A stretch of 64,000 nucleotides of DNA from Lithodes maja (taxonomy: Eukaryota > Arthropoda > Malacostraca > Decapoda > Lithodidae). The DNA lies in contig JBAKBP010003109.1 in the NCBI GenBank assembly GCA_037953745.1, positions 96,406 to 160,405 on the forward strand, written 5' to 3'. The notes below the pieces were generated by a model, which did not search any database, was not told the DNA's origin, and saw nothing but the letters and a program-made list of their open reading frames with translations. Shown here in pieces: positions 10,560-20,839 of the stretch. The position numbers were made by a program, and so were the translations under genes. How positions within the stretch are numbered: the first letter of the stretch is position 1; each line of letters opens with the position of its first letter.

Positions 10560-11430
10560 CGAGGGGGTCGAACACTGGACACGGAGAGGTAGGAGGAGAT
10601 GAAGGAATTGATAGAAGACCCACAAAACCGCAGAGGCGAAGGCAGGTAAGGATCGACGCGGCAGGAACCGGAAGGAGGCAGCAAAGGATCTGACATCGTG
10701 CGCAGAAACCCTACAAACAGGGCGACGGGCACGAACGGTCCGACTAACGCGGCGCCCCAACTGCACCTGCGAGAGCCACCCACCCGTCCGAGGAGACACC
10801 CACACAGCAGGACCCGAAGGCGGCGCCACAGACGCAACAGAGGAGCGCAAGGCCGACACCGGGCACCACACATGGCGAGGATGCCCAAGCCGGAAAGCCT
10901 GGACGGCGAAAGGCCGGAAAGACGGGGGCCGCCCTCCCAAGCGTGGCAACAAAAGGAGGGGAGGAGGCGAACGAGACGCCATGCAGGGACGGGGAGAATC
11001 GCACGCAGTCCCGGGGCCACGACAATGCCGCTAGGGCAGACACCCGAACCCCAGCGGCCAGAGCGACAAGGAAGAGCGGACGCCCGAGCAACAGAACCGG
11101 CGTAGCGGCCCTCGTAGACGAGGGCGAAGCCAGAAGGACCAGAGCCCGCCCCAGAAACCACTGCGGAGGGACTTGGCGCGGAGGAGGTCGATCCCTGAAG
11201 GCAGCCGTCAGGAAGGAATCCAGCACCTGTGTCAGAACGACCAGCCGAGCGACGGACCCAAAGAGCCCCCCGGACGGCAGACAAGCGGGGACGTATAGCG
11301 ACGACTCGAAAGTGACGCGTACGGAAGAGGTGAAACAAGGAGCGGAGGACGAGGGAAGGAGAGCCAACAGGCAGGCGAGTGGCCCGTAGCCACCTAGGAA
11401 AAGACCTCCAGCTGGACCCGGAAGGCCCCC
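10560..11430 (-). pseudogene. DIRS-G copy 1 tyrosine recombinase region, eroded
   Basis: Minus-strand frames carry the tyrosine recombinase seen intact in DIRS-A: CPVSALRSSV followed by AVWVSPRTGG (about 10860-10770), the box II motif AHDVRSFAASFRFL (about 10700), and SSINSFISSYLSVSS with the candidate nucleophile tyrosine (about 10600) in another frame. Upstream the PPPRQ and LGRPLFL-type segments align with the DIRS-A core. The enzyme would integrate the circular DNA copy. Arg, His, Arg and Tyr positions are all still readable, but at least one frameshift separates HxxR from Tyr. Residues encoded by A-rich codons (Lys, Asn, Asp, Glu) are nearly absent. It does not look translatable into a functional enzyme. 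Confidence 0.7.
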
Positions 11431-11466
11431 AAGGAGAAGACGGCCAGGAACGCAGCAGGAGGTCAG

Positions 11467-12256
11467 TCAGGGCCCGGCCCGGGACCGAGAGCCACCGTGC
11501 CACATGAACAAGCACGATGCGAAGGCCAACGAGGGCCGCAGGGCCCCAACCGAGCCCAAGCGGAAGCCGGAGACAGGTAGAGGGACCGGACTCGGGCACC
11601 ACCGCGGCAACCGGGCGGACCAAGCCCGTGCCGGCCACAGAGGCGCGAGGAGCCCGACGCAGCCGTGGCACAGCCGCAGCCTGGCGAGGACTGGGCACAG
11701 CAACAGCGCGTCTGGGGGCGGAAAGATGGATATCGACCGCCACCCGTACCTGGCCACCATGAAAGCGGCCGGACCCTCCCCGGAGCGCGAGGCCGGAGGG
11801 AGAGGTCCAAAGGCAACTGGCGCGGCACCCCCGATGCGAACAAGGCGACCTCCGGAACACCTCAGGAAGCCGCGAGGTCGGTGAACACAGTCCGTTGCAA
11901 CGCCCATTCAACAAGAACGCCCTGCCCACACGACAGGGCGGCCGCCCACAGGGTGGCCGGCCCGGGCAGGGAGGAGGCATGCAAGGAGAAGGGTGTCGGG
12001 CCGCGAGGAAGAACAACTCCACCGAGACCCCCAATAGAGTCAACGACCTGGAGGAACCCCCGCAGAAGGAAAACAGGGGACAGCCTGTCTGAGTGTCTAA
12101 CCCGAAGGCCACCGACTGACCCCGAAGGGCCAGCGCGGGGACCCGCAGGAAGAACTGAGGAACCAACAGTCCGAGGGCATAGATGGGTAAGGGGAGGGAG
12201 ACCCACCCATCAGCCAGGAAGTGGACGGCCCAGGTTCGATCGGGAACCCCACCCAA
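11467..12256 (-). pseudogene. DIRS-G copy 1 RNase H and methyltransferase-like region
   Basis: Aligned by eye with DIRS-A, the minus strand shows an RNase H part (ALRGQSVAFGLDTQTG against LRGKSVAFRMDNLNA; about 12000-12256). The region found in DIRS elements as a methyltransferase-like domain follows: LFASGVPRQLP, then WRSISIFPPPDALLLC and LAPLWPARAW (about 11850-11500). Frames change between these blocks. Asn and Tyr positions have become Thr and Ser, which needs loss of A in the codons. Degenerate, assigned from motif order. Confidence 0.7.
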
Positions 12257-12599
12257 CCTCGCTCGACGGATCTGTGGCTACCCAGACCGTCGGCGAGGGG
12301 GGCGGACCAGAGCACAGCCGCAGAGAGCGAGCCCGGAGCAACCCAGAGACCGAAGCGGCAGCGAACGGGACGCAGGAGCGGCAGGAGCCGAACCAGAGGG
12401 GCAACGGAAACATCACGGGGCCCATGAGGAGGAGGCGGAGGAGCCAGAGGCACCCTAAGGAAAGGGGCAGAGCGGCCCAAAGCAGCGAACCCACGAACGA
12501 GTCCCACGAACGAGTCCCAGAGCCACCCCAGGAGGGAGACCGAGTGCAACACGGCGAAGACCGTCCACCGAAGGAGCACCGCGGTCGGCAGACCACGGG

Positions 12600-13376
12600 T
12601 CACCGTAGCGCCGGAGAAAACCCATGCGAGATCGACCCATGGCACGACACGCGACGGGGTCAAGCGTGAAACGGGAACACCAAAAGGGGAACCCTAACCG
12701 TGCGACGGTGCGAACGACTGTGAGGGCGGCGCCAACGCACAGGCCGAGGGCTTCGAAAACAACCAACCAGTCGGCCAAGGAAAACAGGAGCTGGAGCCCG
12801 CTCCTGAGGAGAGGACCCAGAGCCTGCCCCACATGTGCGGAGAAGAGCCGCGGCGCGATGTGGAGACCGAAGGGAAGGCCGGCGAACAGGAGCACACGAG
12901 CGGAAGTCCGAACGGCCAAGAATCGCTGGAAGAGAGGATGGAGAGGAACGAGCCAAGACGCATCCTGGAGGGCACAGGCCCAGGCGTACCAGGGGTACCG
13001 GCAGCATCCGAAACCGAGTGAGCAGGACGCGCCCGTTGAAGGCCGACAGAACCACCAACGGTCGCATCGCGTCGCAGTTCGACGGGACCAGAAAGACACG
13101 GGAGAGGAAAACCGGGCGACCGGCGATCAACCCCCTCGACGCTACCCAGCTCGGGCATGGAAGGGAGCACGTGGGCCACGTCCGAAGAGAAGGGCCGGCG
13201 GCGGTGACAAGAGCGGAAAGGGGGTCGAGACGCCCACCACCAGGGGAGACCCCACCGCGCAACCCGCCGCCCCCAATGTCCCTCGCGGCAACCGAGGGGT
13301 GCAAGGGCAAAAACAACCCGAGGGAGCACCCGAGAGGAGGGGAGCGACCCGGTCGGCCAGGCGAGAAGGAGAACAA
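12600..13376 (-). pseudogene. DIRS-G copy 1 reverse transcriptase, catalytic Asp lost
   Basis: Minus-strand frames show an RT that aligns with DIRS-A: VVLSAFN (for VDLSYLN), DASWLVPL (for DAYWHVPV), GLPFGLHIAPRLFSAHVGQAL (for MPFGLNLAPRLFTKLVRQAL), then SLADWLVV where DIRS-A has YLDDWLVV (about 12765). Asp of motif A and one Asp of the YLDD box are gone, each explained by a change of A in the codon. Such an RT would be inactive, so this copy had to be mobilised by proteins from another element. Confidence 0.75.
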
Positions 13377-13399
13377 GGAGGCCGACCCAGAGAACTACA

Positions 13400-16115
13400 C
13401 ATTGTGTTGACGCGGAGGTACCCTCGGTACGGGCCGTGCGGGCACGAGCGCCACGTCGACCTCTACCCCCCCCCCCCCACCCCAGGCCGGCGCGGGGCAG
13501 ACCACGTCGAAGGGCGGCCAGAAGTGGAAGGACGGCCAGCCCCGACACAGCGGGGATGAAAAGGGGCAAGAACAGAAGGGCGAGGCGGAATCGACGCACT
13601 GGCCTGCAACGTCCCAGTCCTGCGGCCGCGCAAGGCGGCAGCACGTGTAGCAGCACCCCGAAGAGGACCGGCAGAAGGAAGGGACTGAGAAGACCCCGCG
13701 TGCGACACAGCACGACGGTGCGTGACGGAAGCAGGGAACGCAATGACACAGCGCGTCGTCGCGGGTCGGAAGCAGGGGCCGCCGCCAGAGAAGCGAGCAT
13801 ACCCAAGCAACCAGCTGAAACAACCCCGACGTATGTAGCGCAGAGTACAACAAACCCTGACGAATATCCAAGGGGGCCGGCCGGCAGAACGAGGACCGCA
13901 CTGTTGGGCGGCGCCGAGTTGCCGCGCACAAAACCGCCTGCAGCTCGGGAACCAAAGACACCGCGAGCCGAAGGCGGACCCGCAGAACGCGGTCCAAACC
14001 CTCGCGAAGAGCGCCTGGCGCAGACGCCCCGAAAAGCCGCAGGCGGGAACAGACGGCTGGAGGGAACCGAAAGACAAGACAAGAAGTCCGTCACCCACCG
14101 TCGCAAGGGAAAAACCGTGGCGACAGAGGCCTGATCCGGGGGAGAGAAGAACGGGGTAGCAATAGAACAAAGTACAAGAATGGGCGCGCCCATCCAGGAC
14201 CAGAACGCGCCGGCCAACCTGCCGACAGACACAAGAGGAGGCAAAAGCAGGGACGACCCCAGTCCAACGTCAAGGCGAGTAACCTAAGGGAGGGACCGAA
14301 GGAGAGCCGTCGACGGAACGGTGTGAAGGCGAAGGCCACAGCAAACCAGGCCTCCAAGGGGAGAGGGCGACCGAGCATGACGGCGAAGCCAGGCGTACCG
14401 GCGCCGCACAAACCCGTCCCATAGGAGGACAGACCCGTCAACACAGCCAGGGACTGAACAGCCGGAAGGAGGTCAGTGCGGCTGAAGTCTGACCAGAGCG
14501 GAGGCCTGCAGAAGGGAGCGGGACCGTAGCAGGGGTAGGAAAGGCGAGGCGCTGAGGGGGAGGCACCGCCAAGAAGCGCGAGAAGAGGGTGGCGGCCAAC
14601 GACGCCAAGCACCCGTCGAAGCGTGACACAACCCAGTCCCGCAAAGCCAACAATCGAACCGAGAGAGGCGACCCCCCCCACCCAGAAGGGTCGGTCCGCA
14701 GGGACAAGCGTGAGCGGGAGCGAGACCCACGACACGAACCAGCAGCGTCGCGGCCCAAGGAAGGCGAGCGACGACGGCCGCGTCGCCGTAGAGGGACCCG
14801 TCCCCGAACACGAACGGCCGAGGGGGAAACAGCACCATCCCCCTCTTCCAGCGACACGACAGCACCCGAGAAAAGGGGGACCCCGAAGCCTCACCGAGGC
14901 AAGAGGAGGGGTACCCCCCAGGCGAGACGGGAAGTGAAGGGCAGGAAGAGAAGAAGGAGGAGGAGCAGGACGACAGGAGGGGGAAGGCTGGCCGGGTGAA
15001 AGGAGGCCAGAAGGAGCCGCAGGGGGAAACAGAGCAAGGACCCCCGGGGCTGAGAGAACAGGGCGGCCCGACACCGAGGCGGAGGAGGGAGGGACCCCCA
15101 CCGCGGGACGAGACCGTGAAGGAAGAAGAGGCACTGAAGCAGGTGAAGGAGGAGAAGCAACGACACCCAGGCGGACCCTCCTGGACAGTGTAGGAGGGAG
15201 CAGAGGGCCAGCGACAGCACGAACAACCGCGTGCGGAGAGGACAACGGAAGAGGAAGTCGTCTGGGCTAGGAAAGCGGGCGGAAGGGAGGAGAGCCCCTA
15301 TCCGTAGAGGCCAGGGGAGGGCGCATAGGAGCAGAGCCGCTAACCCCGGCCTCAGGGCGAGAACCAAGACGAGGGCGACGGGCGACGTCAAGGCGAACAG
15401 GAGGACGACGAGGGGCAGGAGCGAGGCGAGCGAGAGCGTGGAGGCTTAGGTTGACCAGTAGCGTAGGGGAACCATATGATACCCAGCCCGCCTTGTACCA
15501 TGTGTGCCAACCCCAGATGGGACGGCACAACGTCGTCCACGAATTCCAGGTACCTATTTACAGCTAGGTGAACTGAGGCTAACACATGAAAGGAGACAAG
15601 CCCAATTCGGCACCGCCCGGTCTGGGAGGGAACCCCCGACCCCTCGCGAGTGAGACGAGAGCGCCACCTACGAGGCTACGGGCTGGGGTGAACGGCCGGC
15701 AGTCGGGTCAGGGATACCCAGGGTGACGCGGAACCGGGCGGCAACAAAAGCCGGGGAACGGCGGCCCACAGGCCCAATGTGGCGGGAGACCATCGGCCAC
15801 ACCGACGGAAGGGAAGCAGAGGCCACAGCCACCGCCGAGGAACCAGGGCCATGGAGCAGCACAACCACCAGGGCCAGACACGGGCCACACAGAGCAGGGA
15901 GGTAGGCCGTAGAGGACACAAAGAGCGAGTGGCGCAAGCAGGACATGTGGCTCACCAAGCACGGGGAGCGACAACCAAGGCGAAAGCAAAGCAGCCGACC
16001 AGCACGAGAAGAACACACACCAGAAGCAGCACGTCGAAGGTGTAAGTGTAGAGAATGTCCAAGAAGAACCAGGGAAGGAGCATGGGGAAACAGGAACACA
16101 CATGCAAACAGGCAT
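13400..16115 (-). pseudogene. DIRS-G copy 1 presumed gag region, highly A-depleted
   Basis: Position between the element's 5' end (high coordinates) and RT predicts gag. Very long frames exist on both strands, but they follow from near absence of A on one strand: all stop codons need A or, on the other strand, T. Weak matches to DIRS-A Gag are possible, for example GPGW near 14170. I cannot trace a continuous Gag or its N-terminal Cys motif. Composition is Leu, Pro, Arg, Ser, Ala, Gly, Cys and Trp, as expected from A-free codons. I would not annotate individual proteins here. Confidence 0.5.
15470..15692 (-). repeat. tRNA-derived SINE inside DIRS-G copy 1
   Basis: On the minus strand a tRNA-like head starts near 15690 (GTAGCCTCGTAGGTGG). 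An anticodon-arm-like stretch follows, then GGGGTCGGGGGTTC with a B-box-like element, and then a body with CAGCTGTAAATAGGTACCTGG-type core. Both DIRS-G copies hold it at the same place, so it predates their separation. In copy 2 the anticodon stem pairs perfectly, while here it carries substitutions at A positions. T content on the plus strand is visibly higher than in the surrounding element. Confidence 0.75.
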
Positions 16116-16530
16116 CTGTACTCACCCTAAACCGGGAGCACAGAGGTAGGTGAGGAGGGCGGCCGAGGCGGAAGAGCACCAGCAGAACCTGCAAAGATGG
16201 AGAAAGTGTTAACCACCACTCAACATCTTATATGCAGGGCCTATAACACCAGGAAAGTGCATACAGTCCTCAACAGTCCAGCGAGCTGTCAACACCTCGC
16301 AGCTGCTCTCCGATAATGAGTTACCTTGTGTGAAGTTGATAGGAGTGTCTAAGTGTTGTCCCGGAAATTTATATGTGCATTTCAATAAGTAATTAGGTGT
16401 TTTATGAGCAATTCAGATGTAATTGGATATTCCAAGTAATTGAAAATATGGATTAAGTAAAACAGTTCCTGGAGTGAGATGGGATAGTGGGGCGATTGTT
16501 GTTTTTAGGCTGGCAGACGACCACCTCGCG

Positions 16531-17643
16531 ATGGCGGGAAGGCGTGAAAGCCTAGCTGGGGATGAGGAGGAATATGAATTTGAAGGCTTTATCACCGAGG
16601 ACAAGGATGATCAGTTGGCAAGTATGAAAAAACAATTAATGGGTCTTGTGAGATGGAGGGGAGTGATGGAAAATTGGAGGAAGGAGTTAGGGGCTAAAGT
16701 AGAAGTTTTGTCCGATATGTGTGGCGTTACTAGCGGGGTGGATAGGCCTAGGCCAGTAAGTGACAGCCTAGCGGCAGTGATGGCCAGAGTAGACGAGTTA
16801 GCGTCGGAAAATGTGGCACTCAAGGCTCAGCTTAAGGAATATGAGGGCCACCTGAGTGAGGAAGTAAAAGGAATTAGTGAGGTAAAAACTGAGTGGACAA
16901 GGGTAGAAAGTGCCACGATGGTAGCCCTTGAAGAAATTGTGAAGGAGCAGAAGGAAGAGAGAGAAAAGGAAAAGAAAGAGTTTGAAAAAAATGTAGTGCA
17001 AGTTTTAAAGAAGAAAGAGAAGGTAGTGAGAGAGACAATAGATAGAGGTAAGTGTGTAGTAATCTTTGGAGATGTGGAAGAGCACCTGGCAGATATGAAG
17101 GTAAGAAAGGAAAGGGATGTTGTGAAAGTCAAGGGGATACTGGATTACTTAGACGAGGGTTATGGATGGGTAAAAGAACTGGAGGAGGTGAGAAGGTTAG
17201 GAATATATAAGAAGGGCGAGATGAGACCACTAAGAGTGGAACTAAAGTTTAGATCAACAGCAGAAGCAGTAGCCAATGTGAGCTGGAAATTAAATTCGTC
17301 AGAGCTGAATCATATTAGGGTAAAAAAGGACCTAAGTGTAGAAGAACGAGAACAGTTAAGGGAACTCCAAGCTAAGGCTGATGAAGAGAATGGAAAGTTG
17401 TCTGAAGAGCAAAAGAAGAATTTTTTTTGGAGAATAAGGGAAGGGCAAGTAAGGAAGTGGTACATCAGGAGCCACCAAGAACCGAAAGTAAGAGGAGTGA
17501 TAGGGAAAGAGACAGAGAGACAAGTACGAAGTCAAAGCAAGGAGACGGAGCGAGAGATAATGCAGGGAGCAGGGGACCGGAGAGAGAGCCAGGATGTGGT
17601 GGAGAGGGTGGAACAGAGGGAGAGAGAGGGGGGAGGAGAATAG
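16531..17643 (+). CDS. LINE-b ORF1 protein: coiled coil with RRM-like part
   Basis: I take the first ATG (16531, MAGRRESLAGDEEEYEF); the frame is open from 16474. The N-terminal third is acidic. A helical region with strong coiled-coil character (about residues 90-170, rich in Lys, Glu, Leu and Val) precedes a segment with GKCVVIFGDVEEH and LRVELKFRS, which resembles the RRM-like nucleic-acid-binding core of LINE ORF1 proteins. The C-terminus is basic and Arg/Glu-rich. Such proteins trimerise and coat the LINE RNA. The frame has no stop. Its end overlaps the open ORF2 frame by about 217 bp, suggesting coupled translation or reinitiation. Family placement is from architecture, not from a search. 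Confidence 0.75.
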   Translation: MAGRRESLAGDEEEYEFEGFITEDKDDQLASMKKQLMGLVRWRGVMENWRKELGAKVEVLSDMCGVTSGVDRPRPVSDSLAAVMARVDELASENVALKAQLKEYEGHLSEEVKGISEVKTEWTRVESATMVALEEIVKEQKEEREKEKKEFEKNVVQVLKKKEKVVRETIDRGKCVVIFGDVEEHLADMKVRKERDVVKVKGILDYLDEGYGWVKELEEVRRLGIYKKGEMRPLRVELKFRSTAEAVANVSWKLNSSELNHIRVKKDLSVEEREQLRELQAKADEENGKLSEEQKKNFFWRIREGQVRKWYIRSHQEPKVRGVIGKETERQVRSQSKETEREIMQGAGDRRESQDVVERVEQREREGGGE

Positions 17644-20549
17644 AATTAGTGGGGGAGGTGGAACTGGGTCAGGGAAGGGATGGAGGAGGAGGTGAACCTG
17701 GTAGGAGGCAGAGAGGGAAGAGAAACAAGGAGGTGGATTCAAATATACTGTGCTACTACACTAATATAGATGGAATAAATAGTAAAAAGGTAGAGTTAGA
17801 TAATATATTAAGAAAAGATCAACCACAGATAGTCTGTTTGACAGAGACAAAGCTGAACCAGGACTTTGACAGCAACATAGTGTTTAGTGAAGGATATAAT
17901 ATATGGAGAAATGATAGAAAGGGTAAAAGGGGAGGTGGAGTGGCAGTATTAGTTAAGAACCCTATGACAGCAAAGCACGTGGAGTTAAATAATGACAAGG
18001 CAGAAATAATGGCAGTTGAACTCAATGATATAGAAGGAAAAAAGCTAGACATAGCAGTAGCTTACATGCCACCAAAGACCAGAGCATGGAGGGAGTTGGA
18101 GTTTGAGGAGATGGTAGAGGATATGATTCAGTCGTTGAGAAGATTGCTTTTAAGGAAGAATCGATTGATCTTGGTAGGAGATTTCAACTGTAGTGAGGTT
18201 GATTGGGAATCGGGAGATGCAGGGCCAAATCAGAGATCTTGGGGAAGTCGGCTAGTGGAGTTGGTTACGGAAAATGTACTTGCACAACATGTGAAGGAAA
18301 ATACAAGAATGAGGGGTAATAACGAACCTTCTAAACTCGATCTGATTTTTACAAAAGATCCTCACGAAATTAGTGATATAAACTATCTATGTCCTGTAGG
18401 TAAAAGTGATCACCTATTACTAAAATGGAAGTTGACCTCGAGTAATGCCAATAGATTAGACAATAGCTACATAAATGACAGATTAAATTATAGTAAAGCT
18501 GATTATGTATCCTTGAAAAGATATTTAGAGGGAGTAGATTGGGATCTTATTTTGAAGGAACGGGACGTACAAGGTAAATATAGTAGATTCCTCGAAATTT
18601 ATAGAGTGGGAACCAATATGTTTGTCCCATGATATAAAACTGGAAATTTTACTAAGCAGAAAGATTGGTTTAATTTGAAATGCAAAAGAGCTTTAGGTAG
18701 GCGTGATGCAGCTTGGGCTAGATTAAGAAGAAGGAACACTGAGAGTAATCGGAATAAATATAAACAGGAGAGGAATAGATATGTTAACATAATTAGGCAA
18801 GTTAAAATGAACTATGAGAAGAACATAGTAAATAAATGTGAAAGTGACCCTAGATTATTTTATAAATATATAAACAGTAAGTTGAAGGTAAAGAAACAAA
18901 TTACTAAATTAAGAGTTGATGCTAGGACGTATGAAAATGTATCGGACATGTGTGAGGTAATGAATAACAAATTGGGGTCAGTTTTTACTAGAGAGGAAGG
19001 TTTTGACGAACCACAGGCGGGAGTACTGGAGAGTGGTCTTAGTAAGATTGAAATAACTAGAGATGAGCTGTTATCTGCGATGAGAGGACTTGAAGTAAGG
19101 AAAGCTGTGGGACCAGATGAAGTGTCTGCCTGGGTTTTAAAGGAGTGTGCAGAACAATTAGTAGAGCCAGTGAGGGACATAATTCAAGCTTCCTTAGATA
19201 AAGGACAGGTTCCTGTTGAATGGAAAAGAGCTAATATCATTCCGATATACAAGAATGGAAACCCTGAGGACCCTCTAAACTATAGACCAGTTTCACTTAC
19301 TAGTATTGTATGCAAGATTTGTGAAAAGCTAATTAGGAAGAGATGGATGAAAATGTTGGAGAGAAAGAAGATAATAACCCCAAAGCAATTTGGATTCAGA
19401 GAAGGGACATCTTGTGTTACCAGTTTGCTATGTTATTACAGTAGGGTGATAGATGTACTCCAAGAAAAAGGCGGATGGGTGGACTGCGTCTACTTAGACC
19501 TTTCCAAAGCATTCGATAAGGTACCACATAAGAGATTGTTATCTAAGCTTGAGATGCTAGGATGTGTCAGGGGGAGTTTGCTGAAATGGATGGAGAGTTA
19601 TTTAACGGATAGGGAAATGAGGACCAACATTAGAGGAACTTACTCATCGTGGCGGAAAGTTGAGAGTGGTGTGCCGCAGGGATCTGTGTTGGCACCTCTC
19701 ATGTTCCTTATGTACGTGAATGACCTGCCGATAGGCATAAACTCTTACATGTCAATGTTTGCAGATGACGTAAAAATTATGAGACAAATAACAAATAAAA
19801 GTAGTTGTGAGGAGCTGCAAGGGGATTTAGATAAAATATACGAATGGAGCACCAAGTGGAAAATGAAATTTAATATAAGTAAATGCCATGTGTTAAATAT
19901 GGGAAGAAGTGTGAATAGACCAAATTGGGAGTACAGGATGGGAGATAATATAATTAGCAAGGCCGAAAAAGAAAAAGATTTAGGGTTGATTATACAAGAT
20001 AATTTGTCGCCAGAGAAACATATTAACAAGCTCTTTAGCGGAATGTATGCAATGGCCGGGAATATGAAAGTTGCTTTGAACTACTTGGATGAGACCATGG
20101 TAGCGAAAATTATGAAGAGTATGATTAGACCAAGATTGGAGTATGCAGCAGTGGTGTGGTCCCCGCATCTAAAGAAGCATATTCACAAGTTAGAAAGAAT
20201 CCAGAGAGCAGTCACTAGATTGGTTCCAAGTCTCAGAGAACTGCCATATGAAGGGAGGCTAGACAAATTAAATCTACCGAGTCTAAAAGAGAGGAGAGAG
20301 AGGGGAGACATGATAATGATGTACAAATGTGCCCGGGGGCTGGAGAGGCTGGATAGGGAGGATATATTAATTATGGATACAGGAATAACTAGAGGCCACA
20401 GCTACAAAGTAAAAAGACCTACCTGCAAGAACGATATCAGGAAGTTTAGCTTCCCCTATAGATGTATTGACAAATGGAATGGGCTGGAGGAGGAGGTGGT
20501 AGGGGCAAGGAACATCCATATTTTCAAGAAAAAATTGGATAAAAAGTAG
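17427..20549 (+). pseudogene. LINE-b ORF2: APE endonuclease plus reverse transcriptase, one TGA
   Basis: The frame stays open for about 1040 codons except for one TGA (18630-18632), after which the same frame continues. Endonuclease motifs: TNIDGINSKK, CLTETKLNQD (residue ~138), VAYMPPKTRAW, LVGDFNCSEVDW (~251) and GKSDHLLLKW (~326). RT motifs: NYRPVSLTSIVCK (~619), FGFREGTSCV, YLDLSKAFDKVPHKRL, SGVPQGSVLAP and MFADDVKIM (~777), followed by the CR1/Jockey-type tail MIRPRLEYAAVVWSP. The protein nicks target DNA and primes reverse transcription there. No in-frame ATG is evident near the overlap with ORF1, so the true start is unclear. Except for the TGA it looks intact. Confidence 0.9.
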
Positions 20550-20696
20550 ACTGAGAGACGGGACAACACGAGCTTAGCTCAACTCCTGTAAACTACAATT
20601 AGGTAAATACAATTAGGTAAATTAGGTAAATACACCAATATAGTATCAGGCAACAATATGACACAAAAAAGGGTCAACAGTGAAAGCCAACTATAA

Positions 20697-20839
20697 CCGC
20701 AAATTTGCGGGCCAATGGAGGTAGATCCGTACCGACACAAACCCCCCACATCGTCACGCGACCCCCCAGCGATCTCCGCAAATTTGCGGGGAGCCGAAAC
20801 GACCCAGAGGGCCGAATCGAGCACACCGCAAATTTGCGG
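20697..20839. repeat. Three copies of palindrome CCGCAAATTTGCGG in DIRS-G copy 1 leader
   Basis: The perfect 14-bp palindrome CCGCAAATTTGCGG occurs at 20697-20710, 20776-20789 and 20826-20839, in the 5' untranslated part of the element (minus orientation). Copy 2 keeps it at 40505-40518 and near 40630, with one base changed in the middle copy (CCCCAAATTTGCGG). Regular recurrence suggests a protein-binding or structural site; function unknown. Confidence 0.7.

Larger units (their letters stand above)
16266..20629 (+). mobile_element. LINE-b: nearly complete CR1-like non-LTR retrotransposon
   Basis: The 4.36 kb insertion splits DIRS-G copy 1. Copy 2 shows the empty site (GTGCATACACCAATATAG at about 40433), and a short ATACA duplication flanks the insertion (about 16261-16265 and 20630-20634). 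It has a ~200 bp 5' region, ORF1, ORF2 with APE endonuclease and RT, and a 3' end with repeated AATTAGGTAAATAC tail units. Its normal base composition inside T-poor DNA shows that it arrived after the host element lost its T. Confidence 0.9.

Noticed and set aside
11665..13559. Long plus-strand ORFs (300+ residues, Arg/Gly/Pro/Glu-rich) in DIRS-G copy 1
   Set aside because: They result from the lack of T on the plus strand. Homology to DIRS RT, RNase H and recombinase is on the minus strand.
13436..14134. Possible host gene with basic low-complexity protein
   Set aside because: Repeated in both DIRS-G copies within element ends; no domain, and composition explains the frame.
10480..16230. 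ADAR editing, RIP or APOBEC as explanation for the biased base loss
   Set aside because: Changes at sense A go to C, G and T, not only G; RIP and APOBEC target C/G. Simple CpG decay would hit both strands equally, which is not seen.
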